Assembly: GCA_963726405.1 (NCBI GenBank)
Contig: CAVSCF010000016.1
Coordinates: 9,330 to 73,329, forward strand
Direction of reading: 5' to 3'
DNA from: JAOUJD01 sp963726405
GTDB lineage: Bacteria; Pseudomonadota; Gammaproteobacteria; Burkholderiales; Burkholderiaceae_F
DNA length: 64,000 bases
Shown piece after piece: positions 27,114 to 37,102 of this stretch. The stretch's first letter is position 1. Each line of letters starts with the position of its first letter. The notes under the pieces are model-generated. The model made no database searches and was not told where the DNA came from. It saw only the letters and a list, made by a program, of their open reading frames with translations. Position numbers and translations under genes: made by a program.

Positions 27114-30100
27114 ATGTCCTCAGAATCGAATCGCGCGATCCGCATTCGCGGAGCGCGCCAGAACAATCTTCGCAACCTGGATCTCGATCTCCCGACCGGC
27201 GAGCTGATCGTCGTCACGGGCGTGTCGGGTTCCGGCAAGAGCTCGCTCGTCTTCGACACGCTCTACGCGGAAGGCCAGCGGCGCTACGTCGAGACGTTCT
27301 CGCCGTACGCGCGCCAGTTTCTCGACCGCATGGACCGGCCCGCGGTGGACCGCATCGACGGCGTGCCGCCCGCGATCGCGATCGACCAGACCAATCCGGT
27401 GCGGACCTCGCGCAGCACGGTCGGCACGATGACCGAGCTCAACGATCACCTGAAGCTGCTGTTCGCCCGCGCGTCGCGCCTGTACTGCCGCAACTGCTCC
27501 CGGCCGGTGCGGCGCGACACCCCGGCGTCGATCTTCGCGAGCCTCGACGCACACGCACGCGGGAGCGATGACCGGCTCACCGTGACATTCCCCGTGAAGA
27601 TCCCGAAGAACTTCGCGGAGGATGAAGTTCGAGCGCAACTCGAGGCCCAGGGCTATGCCCGGATTCATGCCGAACGCGCAGGCGCCGGCGGGAAGACGCT
27701 GGACGTCGTCGCCGACCGCTTCCGCTGGGACGGTACGGAGCGTTCGCGGATCGTCGATGCGCTGGAGCGGGCGCTGCGCGTCGGCGGCGGCCGGGTCGAC
27801 GTGCATGTCGAAAGACCGGGCTCGGAGACCGCTTGCTGGAAATACAGCACGGACCTGCACTGCGCCGCCTGCGACATCCATTACGAGACGCCGCACCCCA
27901 GCACGTTCTCGTTCAACTCCCCCCTCGGTGCGTGCGACACGTGCCGCGGGTTCGGGCGCGTCATCGGGGTCGACTACGGTCTTGTGATTCCCGACGAGCG
28001 CAAGACGCTCGGCGCGGGCGCGATCAAGCCCTTCCAGTCGAAGTCCTTCATCGAGAGCCAGCGCGACCTGGAGAAGAGCGCGGCGAAGGACGGCATCCCG
28101 CTCGACGTGCCGTTCCGCGACCTGACCGACGAACAGAAACGCTGGGTGATCGAAGGCGGCGCGGGCTGGAAGAGCTGGAACAAGAGCTGGCCCGGCGTGT
28201 GGTACGGCGCGAAGCGCTTCTTCGAGTGGCTCGAGAGCAAGGCGTACAAGATGCACATCCGTGTGCTGCTGTCGCGCTATCGCTCGTACACGCCCTGCCC
28301 GGCGTGCGCCGGCGCCCGGCTGAAGCCGGAAGCGCTGCTGTGGCGCGTCGGCGAGGCGGCCGAGGCCGGCCAGGCCCTCGAAGGCGGTCGCTACCGGCGC
28401 TATCGACCGGTCGGCGCGAACTGGACGGACGGCCAGCTCGATGGGCTGCCGGGCCTGTCGCTGCACGACCTGATGCTGCTGCCGATCGAGCGCGTCAAGC
28501 GCTTCTTCGACGGCGTCACGCTACCGCCGCCGCTCGACGAGGCGACCGAAATGCTGCTCGACGAGCTGCGTGCGCGGCTCGCGTTTCTCGTCGACGTCGG
28601 CCTGGGATACCTCACGCTCGACCGCCAGAGCCGCACCCTTTCCGGAGGGGAAGTGCAGCGGATCAACCTCACGACGGCGCTCGGCACGTCGCTCGTGAAC
28701 ACGCTGTTCGTTCTCGACGAACCGTCGATCGGACTGCATCCGCGCGACATGCACCGCGTCGTGCAGGTGATGCACCGTCTGCGCAACGCCGGCAACTCGC
28801 TGGTCGTCGTCGAGCACGACCCGCAGGTGATGCTGGCCGCCGACCGCGTGATCGACATGGGGCCCGGTCCAGGAGAACGCGGCGGCAGCATCGTCTTCAA
28901 CGGCTCTCCTGACGAACTGCGGCAGGCGTCCACGCTGACTGGGCGCTATCTCGGCGGCCGACTCAGCGTCGACGCGGCGCGTCCGCTCGGCGTGCCGCCG
29001 AACGCCCCCAGGCTCGTGCTCCAGGGAGCGCGCGAGCACAACCTGAAGTCGATCGACGTCGAGATTCCGCTGAAGCGGCTCGTGTGCGTCACCGGCGTGT
29101 CGGGCAGCGGCAAGTCGACGCTGATCCAGGACGTGCTCTACCCCGCCATCGCGAAGGCGAAGGGCAAGGCGACCGAGACCCCGGGCGCCTTCGACCGCCT
29201 GCTCGGCGACGACTGGCTCGACGACGCCGTGTTCGTCGACCAGTCGTCCATCGGCCGGACCACGCGCAGCAATCCGGCGAGCTACGTCGGAGCGTTCGAT
29301 TGCATCCGCGCGATCTTCGCGAAGGCGCGGCTGTCGAAGGAACGCAACTACACGGCGGGCACGTTCTCGTTCAACTCCGGCGACGGCCGCTGCCCGACGT
29401 GCGGCGGCAACGGCTTCGAACACGTCGAGATGCAGTTCCTGTCCGACGTGTACCTCCGCTGCCCGGATTGCGACGGCAAGCGCTTCCGTCCCGAGACCCT
29501 CGAGGTGACGGTCGAGCGCCAGGGCCGCAGCGCCAGCGTCGCCGACGTGCTCGAGATGACCGTCAGCGAAGCGCTGGCCTACTTCGTCGATGATCGCGAG
29601 GTCGCGCGCGTGCTCGCTCCGCTCGCCGACGTCGGCCTCGAGTACGTGAAGCTCGGACAACCCGTGCCCACGCTGTCGGGCGGCGAGGCCCAGCGACTGA
29701 AGCTGGCGGGCTTCCTCGCCGAGGCCGCCAGCGGCAAGCCGCCGACGCGCGGCACGCTGTTCCTGTTCGACGAGCCGACCACGGGACTGCACTTCGACGA
29801 CGTCGCCAAGCTGATGCGCGCGTTCCGCAAGCTGCTGACGGCCGGGCATTCGCTGGTGATCATCGAGCACAACATGGACGTCGTTTCGGCGTCGGACTGG
29901 CTGATCGACCTCGGCCCGGAAGGTGGCGATGGCGGAGGAGAGGTCGTCGCGATCGGCACGCCCGACGACGTGATCCGCAACGAGCGATCGCACACGGGCC
30001 GCGAACTGAAGGCGTATCGCGCGGCGCTGGCGCACCAGGGGCCGCGCGTGAACGAAGCGCTTCCCCCGTATGCGAAGTCGGGGTCTGCCCCCGATTTGGG

Positions 30101-32756
30101 GCGGCCGCTGCAGGCACGCCGGCGCGGATTCCGGGATGTGATCGAGATCGTCAATGCGCGCGAGCACAACCTGAAGTCGATCAACGTCGAAATCCCGCGC
30201 GAGACCTTCACGGTGATCACCGGTGTGTCGGGTTCGGGCAAGTCGACGCTCGCCTTCGACATCCTCTTCAACGAGGGTCAGCGCCGGTATCTCGAATCGC
30301 TGAACGCCTACGCGCGCTCGATCGTCCAGCCCGCCGGCCGGCCCGACGTCGATGCCATCTACGGCATTCCTCCGACGGTGGCGATCGAGCAGCGGACGTC
30401 TCGCGGCGGGCGCAAGTCGACGGTGGCGACACTCACCGAGATCTATCACTTCCTGCGCCTGCTCTACGTGAAGCTGGGCGTGCAGCACTGTCCGGCTTGC
30501 AAGGTGGCGGTGACGCCACAGTCGTTCGACGCGATCGTCAGCCAGGTGATGCGCGACCTGAAGGGCCAGCACGTCGGCGTCCTCGCGCCGATGGTGGTCA
30601 ACCGCAAGGGCGTGTACACGGACCTTGCGAAGTGGGCCGCGGCACGCGGCCACTCGCACCTGCGTGTCGACGGAGCTTTCCTGCCGACGTCGAAGTTCCC
30701 GCGCATCGAGCGTTTCAAGGAGCACACGATCGAGTTGCCGGTCGCGGACATCGTCGTGCGGCCGGAGCGCGAGGAGGCGCTGCGCGCCGCGCTGAAGCTC
30801 GCGCTCGAGCACGGCCACGGCGTGGTCACGCTCCTGTGGCCGCTGGAGCGACTGCAGGACGGCGCCGCGCGCGGCACGCTGGACGCGGACCTCGAGCACC
30901 GGAGCTTCTCGACGAAGCGCGCCTGCCCCGCGTGCGGCACCTCCTTCCCCGAGCCCGATCCGCGGCTGTTCTCGTACAACTCCAAGCACGGCTGGTGCCC
31001 CGACTGCTTCGGCACCGGCCTCACCCTGGCCGGCTTCGACGCCGAGCAGTCCGGCGAAGAGGTGTGGTGGAACGCCTGGTACGAGGGTGAGACGACGCCG
31101 TGCGGGACGTGCAACGGACAGCGGTTGAACCCGACCGCCCTCGCCGTGCGCTTCGCCGATCGCTCCATCGCGCAACTCGCCGAGATGCCGGTGAGCGACG
31201 GCCGCGAGTTCTTCCAGCAGCTCGAACTGACCGGACGCGGAGCGGAGATCGCACGCGACGCACTCGCCGAAATCCGCACGCGGCTGTCGTTCCTCGAGGA
31301 GGTCGGTCTCGGCTACCTTGCCCTCGACCGCGCGGCGCCGACACTCTCGGGCGGCGAGGCGCAGCGCATCCGGCTGGCCGCGCAACTCGGGTCCAACCTG
31401 CAGGGCGTCGCCTACATCCTGGACGAACCGACCATCGGACTGCACCCGCGCGACAACCGGATCCTGCTCGACGCGCTGCAGAAGCTCGGAGACAAGGGCA
31501 ACACGCTGGTCGTCGTCGAGCACGACGAAGACACGATTCGCCGCGCCGCGCACCTGATCGACATCGGCCCCGCCGCCGGCATCCGCGGCGGGCGGGTGGT
31601 GGCCCAGGGCAGCCTGGCGGACCTGATCAACGCGCCCGAGTCGACCACGGGCCGGTGGCTCAAGACGCCCTTGCAGCATCCCATGCAGGCGCCGCGCGAA
31701 ACGAACGGCCGCGGCGAGCGGATCGTGGTGCACGGCGCGCGACTGCACAACCTGCGCAAGGTCGACGCCGCGTTTCCGCGCGATCGCCTGACGGTCGTCA
31801 CCGGCGTCTCGGGCAGCGGCAAATCGTCGCTCGCCCGCGACGTGCTGCTCACGAACCTGCAGGGCCGCGTCGGGCAGCGCGGCCGCCAGGAAGCGTGGGT
31901 GGGCTGCGAAGCGATCGAGGGCTGGCAGTCGCTCGACCGCGTGCTCGAGGTCGACCAGACGCCGATCGGCAAGACGCCGCGGTCCTGCCCGGCAACGTAC
32001 GTGGGCTTCTGGGACGCGATTCGAAAATTGTTCGCCGACACGCTCGAGGCACGCGCGCGCGGCTACGCCGCCAGCCGCTTCTCGTTCAACACCGCCGGCG
32101 GCCGATGCGAGGCGTGCGAGGGCCAGGGCGTGCGGACCATCGAGATGAGTTTCCTGCCCGACGTGAAGGTTCTCTGCGACGTCTGCGCAGGCGCGCGCTT
32201 CAACGAGGAGACGCTGGCGGTGAAGTGGCGCGACAAGTCCATCGGCGACGTGCTGCGGATGGAGATCGACGAGGCATCGGAGTTCTTTGCCGCGCACCGC
32301 TCGATTTCGCACTGCCTGCGCCTGCTGCAGGACGTCGGCCTCGGCTACCTGACCCTCGGCCAGCCCTCGCCGACGCTGTCGGGCGGCGAGGCGCAGCGCA
32401 TCAAGCTCGTCGCCGAGTTGTCGAAAGTGCGCGACGACGTCACGCGCCGCGGGCAGAAGGCGCCGTCGACGCTCTACGTGCTGGACGAACCGACCGTCGG
32501 ACTGCACATGGCCGATGTCGACAAGTTGATCCGCGTGCTGCACCGACTGGTGGATGCCGGCAACACGGTCGTGGTCATCGAGCACAACCTCGACGTCATC
32601 GCGGAAGCCGACTGGATCGTCGACCTCGGGCCGGAAGGCGGCGCGGGCGGCGGGCGCGTGATTGCGCAATGCCCGCCGGCCGAACTGAGGAAGAAATCGA
32701 CGCCGACCGGACGCGAACTGGAGCAGTTCCTGACCAGACTGCCGGTTGGCGCATGA
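27114..32756 (+). CDS. uvrA: Double-length UvrA excinuclease subunit (two fused UvrA copies)
   Basis: An uninterrupted 1880-residue protein containing two complete UvrA units, each comparable to the 940-residue E. coli protein. Walker A motifs GVSGSGKS lie near residues 36, 661, 1037 and 1564. ABC signatures LSGGE lie near 509, 854, 1410 and 1755, each with an intact DEP[ST] Walker B. Each unit keeps two CxxC...CxxC zinc modules, including HCAACDIHYE/GACDTCRGFG, RCPTCGG/RCPDCDG, ACPACGT/WCPDCFG and RCEACEG/LCDVCAG. A linker around residues 975-1005 joins the copies. UvrA normally dimerises to find DNA lesions and hand them to UvrB, so this polypeptide looks like a covalent dimer. Whether it replaces or supplements a normal UvrA cannot be seen here. 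Confidence 0.93.
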   Translation: MSSESNRAIRIRGARQNNLRNLDLDLPTGELIVVTGVSGSGKSSLVFDTLYAEGQRRYVETFSPYARQFLDRMDRPAVDRIDGVPPAIAIDQTNPVRTSRSTVGTMTELNDHLKLLFARASRLYCRNCSRPVRRDTPASIFASLDAHARGSDDRLTVTFPVKIPKNFAEDEVRAQLEAQGYARIHAERAGAGGKTLDVVADRFRWDGTERSRIVDALERALRVGGGRVDVHVERPGSETACWKYSTDLHCAACDIHYETPHPSTFSFNSPLGACDTCRGFGRVIGVDYGLVIPDERKTLGAGAIKPFQSKSFIESQRDLEKSAAKDGIPLDVPFRDLTDEQKRWVIEGGAGWKSWNKSWPGVWYGAKRFFEWLESKAYKMHIRVLLSRYRSYTPCPACAGARLKPEALLWRVGEAAEAGQALEGGRYRRYRPVGANWTDGQLDGLPGLSLHDLMLLPIERVKRFFDGVTLPPPLDEATEMLLDELRARLAFLVDVGLGYLTLDRQSRTLSGGEVQRINLTTALGTSLVNTLFVLDEPSIGLHPRDMHRVVQVMHRLRNAGNSLVVVEHDPQVMLAADRVIDMGPGPGERGGSIVFNGSPDELRQASTLTGRYLGGRLSVDAARPLGVPPNAPRLVLQGAREHNLKSIDVEIPLKRLVCVTGVSGSGKSTLIQDVLYPAIAKAKGKATETPGAFDRLLGDDWLDDAVFVDQSSIGRTTRSNPASYVGAFDCIRAIFAKARLSKERNYTAGTFSFNSGDGRCPTCGGNGFEHVEMQFLSDVYLRCPDCDGKRFRPETLEVTVERQGRSASVADVLEMTVSEALAYFVDDREVARVLAPLADVGLEYVKLGQPVPTLSGGEAQRLKLAGFLAEAASGKPPTRGTLFLFDEPTTGLHFDDVAKLMRAFRKLLTAGHSLVIIEHNMDVVSASDWLIDLGPEGGDGGGEVVAIGTPDDVIRNERSHTGRELKAYRAALAHQGPRVNEALPPYAKSGSAPDLGRPLQARRRGFRDVIEIVNAREHNLKSINVEIPRETFTVITGVSGSGKSTLAFDILFNEGQRRYLESLNAYARSIVQPAGRPDVDAIYGIPPTVAIEQRTSRGGRKSTVATLTEIYHFLRLLYVKLGVQHCPACKVAVTPQSFDAIVSQVMRDLKGQHVGVLAPMVVNRKGVYTDLAKWAAARGHSHLRVDGAFLPTSKFPRIERFKEHTIELPVADIVVRPEREEALRAALKLALEHGHGVVTLLWPLERLQDGAARGTLDADLEHRSFSTKRACPACGTSFPEPDPRLFSYNSKHGWCPDCFGTGLTLAGFDAEQSGEEVWWNAWYEGETTPCGTCNGQRLNPTALAVRFADRSIAQLAEMPVSDGREFFQQLELTGRGAEIARDALAEIRTRLSFLEEVGLGYLALDRAAPTLSGGEAQRIRLAAQLGSNLQGVAYILDEPTIGLHPRDNRILLDALQKLGDKGNTLVVVEHDEDTIRRAAHLIDIGPAAGIRGGRVVAQGSLADLINAPESTTGRWLKTPLQHPMQAPRETNGRGERIVVHGARLHNLRKVDAAFPRDRLTVVTGVSGSGKSSLARDVLLTNLQGRVGQRGRQEAWVGCEAIEGWQSLDRVLEVDQTPIGKTPRSCPATYVGFWDAIRKLFADTLEARARGYAASRFSFNTAGGRCEACEGQGVRTIEMSFLPDVKVLCDVCAGARFNEETLAVKWRDKSIGDVLRMEIDEASEFFAAHRSISHCLRLLQDVGLGYLTLGQPSPTLSGGEAQRIKLVAELSKVRDDVTRRGQKAPSTLYVLDEPTVGLHMADVDKLIRVLHRLVDAGNTVVVIEHNLDVIAEADWIVDLGPEGGAGGGRVIAQCPPAELRKKSTPTGRELEQFLTRLPVGA

Positions 32757-32819
32757 CAGGCGGAGCATCGCGCTCCGCCGCCCACTGCCGGTACTGAAGT
32801 CAGGAGGCCGGCACTCGAA

Positions 32820-33212
32820 TCAGCCGCCGCGGCCACGGTGGCTCGTGAGCGAGGGCGCCGCCGCGAGCACGACGATCCCCAGGCCCAGCAAGCCACCTCT
32901 GGACAGATCGAAGTCTTCGAGGATGCGCGACCACGGATATCCAAACAGCCAGCGGCCGATCGCCGCTTCGGCGCCGAGCATCAGGACCGCCCAGCCGAAG
33001 CCGATCGCGAGACGTTCGCGACGGGTCCGCGCGCCGATCCAGCGGGCGGTGAGCCACGCCACCAGAAGTATCAGCGCGGACCCCACGCCGACGCCGATCT
33101 GACGCGCCGGGAGATCGCCGACCAGCGGCACCAGCCACACCGTCCGGGCCACGCCATGCGCGAATTCGAGTACGAGGATCAGACACCAGACGAGGAACGC
33201 GCGCAGGGCCAT
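32820..33212 (-). CDS. Small inner-membrane protein, four helices
   Basis: A 130-residue protein from ATG 33212 (MALRAFLVWCLILVLEFAHG). Helices are FLVWCLILVLEF, VGVGSALILLVAWLTA, LAIGFGWAVLMLGAEAAIG and GLLGLGIVVLAAAPSL. Glu17 and His19 occur in the first helix, and AEAAIGRWLFGYPW follows the third; I do not recognise the family. Starts at 33293 or 33254 are possible but overlap the promoter area of the divergent gene. Confidence 0.6.
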   Translation of the reverse strand: MALRAFLVWCLILVLEFAHGVARTVWLVPLVGDLPARQIGVGVGSALILLVAWLTARWIGARTRRERLAIGFGWAVLMLGAEAAIGRWLFGYPWSRILEDFDLSRGGLLGLGIVVLAAAPSLTSHRGRGG

Positions 33213-33311
33213 GAAATCGGTCGATGGAACGCCGCAACTCGCGGCATTGCGAATCATCGGCCCCCGCGTGCTCGTGGCTATGATCGCGGACATCCCTTCG
33301 GCGCCTCCACC

Positions 33312-34449
33312 ATGCAACTGCTCCCGTTCATCCTGATCTGGCTGCCGATGGCCTGGCCTGGCGCCTTGCGCGCCCAGCAGACGCCAGCCACCCCGCCGCG
33401 CGTCGACGAACGCGTCGCGCAGATCGCGCAGACCGCACCGGGCGCGCCGTGGGCCTTCATCGGTTATGCGATCACGACCCCCGCGAGCGCCAACTGGTTC
33501 GTGGCGAACGGCACGCCGCGGGGGGGCACGATGGGCCGGCAGCTGTCCGCCAGCGATGCCGCACACCGCCGTGCTTGTCCTGTCGAGCGAATCGATCGGG
33601 AAGGCAGTCGATTCCGACGCGGCGCTGCTCGAGGTGGCCCGCGCCCGCCACGCGAAGATCGGCGAGCGCTGGAGCGTGCAGCAGCACGACGAGACGGTCG
33701 TCCGGCACGCGGGAACGCGCTGTGCACGCCATGCCATCGAAGCCCGGGAGCCGGCAGACCGTTCGCCGCGCAAGGACGCCGACAAGGTCAACGCGCGTCG
33801 CACGTCACTCCATGTCATCGGCCTGTCGTGCATGCATCCGAACGACGCGACCGTGCTCGTCGAAGTCGGGGTGTCCGAGCGCTCGCGTGAAGCGGCAATG
33901 ACGCCCGAGATCCGCAGGGACGCCGAGGCGGTCATCGCGAGCCTGGCGTTCCACCGTTACACCGAGGACGCGCTGCAGAAATCGGCGGAAGCGGCCCGCT
34001 CGAGCCTGTCCGCCGCGGAAACGGTATTGAAGCCGTATCTCGACGCAAACGCCGCCTGGGCGGGCTATTTCATGGCGCAGATCCTCGAGCGCGCCGCTCC
34101 GCCGCCCGACAACGTGGGCGCTCGACTGCAGGCCCTGCTCGAGCCCGCGGCGGAACGCGGCCTCGCGGATGCGCAGTGGGCGCTCGGTCGCCTCTACCTG
34201 CGCGGCGCTCCGGGCCTGGCCAAGGATCCGGCCAGGGCCGAGGCCCTGTTGCGACGCGCCGCTGACCGGGGCAACCCCGGCGCGGCGTTCCAGCTCGGCC
34301 TGTCCCAGCTGTCAGGCGCCGACGGCATCGCCGCCAACAGCCGCGAGGCGGCACTGTGGATCCAGCGCGCGGCGTTCCGCGGGCAGAAGGAGGCGCAGGA
34401 GATGCTCAGCGGGGCGCGGAAGGCCGAGCCGGCCCCCACGAAGCGCTGA
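33312..34449 (+). pseudogene. Sel1-repeat secreted protein, frame broken by one extra base between 33520 and 33565
   Basis: The repaired product is about 378 residues with a signal peptide (MQLLPFILIWLPMAWPGALRAQ). The N-terminal domain reads APWAFIGYAITTPASANWFVANG, then frame is lost and resumes at HTAVLVLSSESIGK. A seven-G run at 33520-33526 is the most likely place for the extra base. The C-terminal part contains Sel1-like alpha-alpha repeats (LADAQWALGRLYLRGAPGL; AEALLRRAADRGNPGAAFQLGLSQL; REAALWIQRAAFRGQKEAQEML), which mediate protein contacts. Location is periplasmic and the partner is unknown. Total length is one base over a whole number of codons. Confidence 0.7.
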
Positions 34450-34559
34450 CGCCCATCGCCGCCACGCGCATTGCGACCCGCCCGGTGTGCGGCCTGTCGC
34501 ATCGGGCGGGACGCGGCGCACGCGCTCTGTCACATTGGCCCGGTTCGCTGGAGGACTCC

Positions 34560-35338
34560 GTGAAGATATCCATCGCCGCCGTCGTCGCCATCATCGGTCC
34601 CCTCGTCGCCGCACCGGCTGCCTCGGCGGCCGACCCACCGCCCACGGTCGCCGCCGCGACGTCCGGCAAGCGGCGAACGGATCAAGGGCTCGGGGCGGAT
34701 CGTCGAGGACCGTCGCGCGCTCGCGGGCTTCGTCGCGGTGCATCTGAACGGACCGATCAACGTCGAATTGAAGGCGTCGGATCGCGATGGCGTCATGGTG
34801 CGCACCGACGACAACATCGCCCCGCTGATCGAAACGCGGGTGACCGGCGGGGAGCGGCCGGCACTGGAGATCGGGCTGACCTCCGGTGCGTCGTTCCGCA
34901 CGGCGCGTACGCCGGTCGTCGTCGTCGAGTTTCGCTGCGCTCTCGGAGCTGGTGATGCGGGGCTCCGGCGACATCCGCGCCGACCGGATCACCGCCGAGG
35001 ATTTCGCGCTGTCGATGAGCGGGAGCGGCGATCTGCGCATCGACACGCTGCAGGCAACCCGATTGGCGGCAGTGCTGTCCGGCAGCGGAGACCTGATCGT
35101 GAGCGGCGGTCGCGCGGACGACCAGGCGTACCGCCTGTCCGGCTCCGGCGACGTCAGTGCGGGCCGCGTGGAGGGCCGCCGCGTGCAGGTCTCGATCTCC
35201 GGCAGCGGCGACGCCGTGGTGAACGCGTCCGAAACGCTCGAAGCCGCGATCTCAGGCACCGGAGACATCGCCTACCGCGGCAACGCCCGCGTCACGCAGC
35301 GCATCCGCGGTACGGGCTCGGTGCACAAGCTCCGCTGA
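34560..35338 (+). pseudogene. DUF2807-like beta-helix envelope protein, frame broken twice (about 34660 and 34930)
   Basis: The repaired protein is about 258 residues from a GTG at 34560, preceded by GGAGG. A signal peptide (MKISIAAVVAIIGPLVAAPAASA) is followed by RIKGSGRIVEDRRALAGFVAV and PINVELKASDRDGVMVRTDDN, as in the GIN-domain/DUF2807 family. The C-terminal part has six repeats of [SG]GSGD- or SGTGD-type turns about every 18-22 residues (GSGDIRADR; GSGDLRID; GSGDLIVS; GSGDVSAG; GSGDAVVN; GTGDIAYRG), which form a beta-helix. Two +1 shifts separate three frames; a TTT run at 34930-34932 explains the second. Function unknown; such proteins are periplasmic or on the surface. Confidence 0.72.
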
Positions 35339-35453
35339 AAGGGGCCGCGCGCCGCGGGCCGGCCTGCGCTTTCCGGACCCGGACCGGGCGTGCATTGACT
35401 GATGTCAACCCGGCTCCGCCCTTGCGAGGTGTCATACGGGCGGAGGTGTCATC

Positions 35454-37004
35454 GTGGCGCATTGGGACGTGATCGTCATCGGGTCGGGCATCGGCGGGCT
35501 GGCAGCCGCCGCCGCACTGGCGAAGGACAACAAGCGAGTCCTGGTGCTGGAAAGGCACGATCAGCTCGGCGGGCTGACGCAGTCCTTCGAGCGCCACGGG
35601 TACCACTTCAACGTCGGCGTGCACTACATCGGCGGGGCCGGCGACATCGAGGGGGCTCCGGGGCCGACGAAGAAGGTCTTCGACGCACTGACGCCGGAAG
35701 GCATTCCGATGGCGTCGATGGGCCGGGTGTACGACCGCGTCCATTTCCCCGGCCTGGTCGTCGACTTCGAACGGCCGGCCGAGCGACTGATCGCCTCGCT
35801 CAAACTGCATTTCCCGCAGGAAGCGGAAGGCATCGACCGGTACTTCGCGGCCATGCGGGCAGCCCGCAAGGCGATCGAGGCAGTGTTCGCCGCGCACTCG
35901 ATGCCGCAGATCGTCGCGCGCGGCCTGATGTGGTGGAAGGACGAAGAGATCGAGCGCTGGGTCGGCCGCACCATCAACGAAGTGATCGCGGAGTGCGTCG
36001 CGGATCCGAAACTGCAGGCCGTGCTCGCGGCGCAGTGGGGAGACCACGGCGGCCGGCCGAGCGAAGCGTCGTTCGCGATCCACGCGGTCGTCATGAGCAG
36101 CTACCTCGACGGCGCCTGGTATCCCGTGGGCGGATCCAGGGTGTTCGCCACCGAGTTCGCGCGGACGATCACCGCCGCAGGCGGCGAGTTGCGCGCCAAG
36201 GCGGAGGTCGAGAAGGTGCGGGTCGAGGACCGCCGCGTGCTCGGCGTCACGCTCAGCAACGGCGTGCACATCGACGCGCCGTGCGTCGTCTCCGACGCCG
36301 GCATCCGCAACACGCTGCACATGCTGCCGTCCGAGGAAGTCAGCTACGAGTGGGCGCGGGACGCGCTTTCGGTCGAGCCCTCGCTTGGCTATGTCGGGCT
36401 TTACCTCGGCCTCGAAGGCGACATCGCGAGCAACGGCGCGACGACCGCGAACGACTGGATTTACGAGACCTGGAACGTCGATGCGCTGTGGCGCAGCCCG
36501 CTCGCCGAACCGGATGCGCCGCTGATGTTCGTGTCCTTCCCGTCGCTGAAGGACCCCAGCCACGATCCGGGTCCGAAGCACAAGCACACCTGCGAGATCG
36601 TCACCTTCGTGGATCCGGACGCCTTCAAGGCCTGGGAGCACGAAGGCATGCACCGCGGCGAAGCCCGCGATCCCGCCTATCTCGAGATGAAGGAGAAGGT
36701 CGAGCACCATCTGCTGGCGCAGTTCGGGCGCCACTACCCGCGGCTGGCCCCGATGGTGAATTTCATGGCGAGTTCGACGCCCGTGTCGGTCGCCACGTAC
36801 ACCGGGGCGGAAAGCGGCGCGATGTATGGACTATCGACCTCCCCCAACCGTTTCCTCAACGACGCCCTGCGGCCGCGCACCCCGATCGGAGGATTGTTCC
36901 TCGCGGGGCAGGATGTCTGCTGCCCCGGGGTCACCGGCGCCCTGATGGGCGGGCTGATGGCGGCCGTCGCGATCGAGCCCGGTCTGCTGCGCCTGCTGCG
37001 CTGA
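35454..37004 (+). CDS. FAD-dependent oxidoreductase, phytoene desaturase/retinol saturase-like
   Basis: A 516-residue flavoprotein from GTG 35454. The N-terminal FAD-binding fold is DVIVIGSGIGGLAAAAALA, with LVLERHDQLGGLTQSF following. The C-terminal FAD contact is GLFLAGQDVCCPGVTGALMGG, typical of carotenoid desaturase-like and CrtI/RetSat-like enzymes. Conserved GVHYIGGAG is near residue 55. No signal peptide. The substrate is likely a polyene or other isoprenoid, but no carotenoid genes lie nearby, so this is only a family inference. The next gene, an erythromycin-esterase-like protein, follows after 98 bases on the same strand. Confidence 0.8.
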   Translation: MAHWDVIVIGSGIGGLAAAAALAKDNKRVLVLERHDQLGGLTQSFERHGYHFNVGVHYIGGAGDIEGAPGPTKKVFDALTPEGIPMASMGRVYDRVHFPGLVVDFERPAERLIASLKLHFPQEAEGIDRYFAAMRAARKAIEAVFAAHSMPQIVARGLMWWKDEEIERWVGRTINEVIAECVADPKLQAVLAAQWGDHGGRPSEASFAIHAVVMSSYLDGAWYPVGGSRVFATEFARTITAAGGELRAKAEVEKVRVEDRRVLGVTLSNGVHIDAPCVVSDAGIRNTLHMLPSEEVSYEWARDALSVEPSLGYVGLYLGLEGDIASNGATTANDWIYETWNVDALWRSPLAEPDAPLMFVSFPSLKDPSHDPGPKHKHTCEIVTFVDPDAFKAWEHEGMHRGEARDPAYLEMKEKVEHHLLAQFGRHYPRLAPMVNFMASSTPVSVATYTGAESGAMYGLSTSPNRFLNDALRPRTPIGGLFLAGQDVCCPGVTGALMGGLMAAVAIEPGLLRLLR

Positions 37005-37102
37005 ACGGAACCCCCGCCGCGTGGCGGGGAACGGCGTTATTTGCGGGACTGCCCGCCGTGCCGGGTTGGTTAGGATCGCGCCACCCGTCTCCGGAGTGCC
37101 CC

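Noticed and set aside
28521..32768. A 1415-residue open frame on the minus strand opposite uvrA
   Set aside because: It is a high-GC shadow of uvrA: its composition is Arg/Ala/Glu-rich, it has no motifs, and the plus frame carries all UvrA signatures.
32759..32779. Hairpin GGCGGAGC/GCTCCGCC just after uvrA as a terminator
   Set aside because: Stem is good, but no U-run follows on the plus strand, so it is not called a rho-independent terminator.
35402..37102. Upstream part of the long frame that ends in the erythromycin-esterase-like gene
   Set aside because: It overlaps the FAD oxidoreductase in another frame; a GTG at 37103 followed by a signal peptide is a better start.
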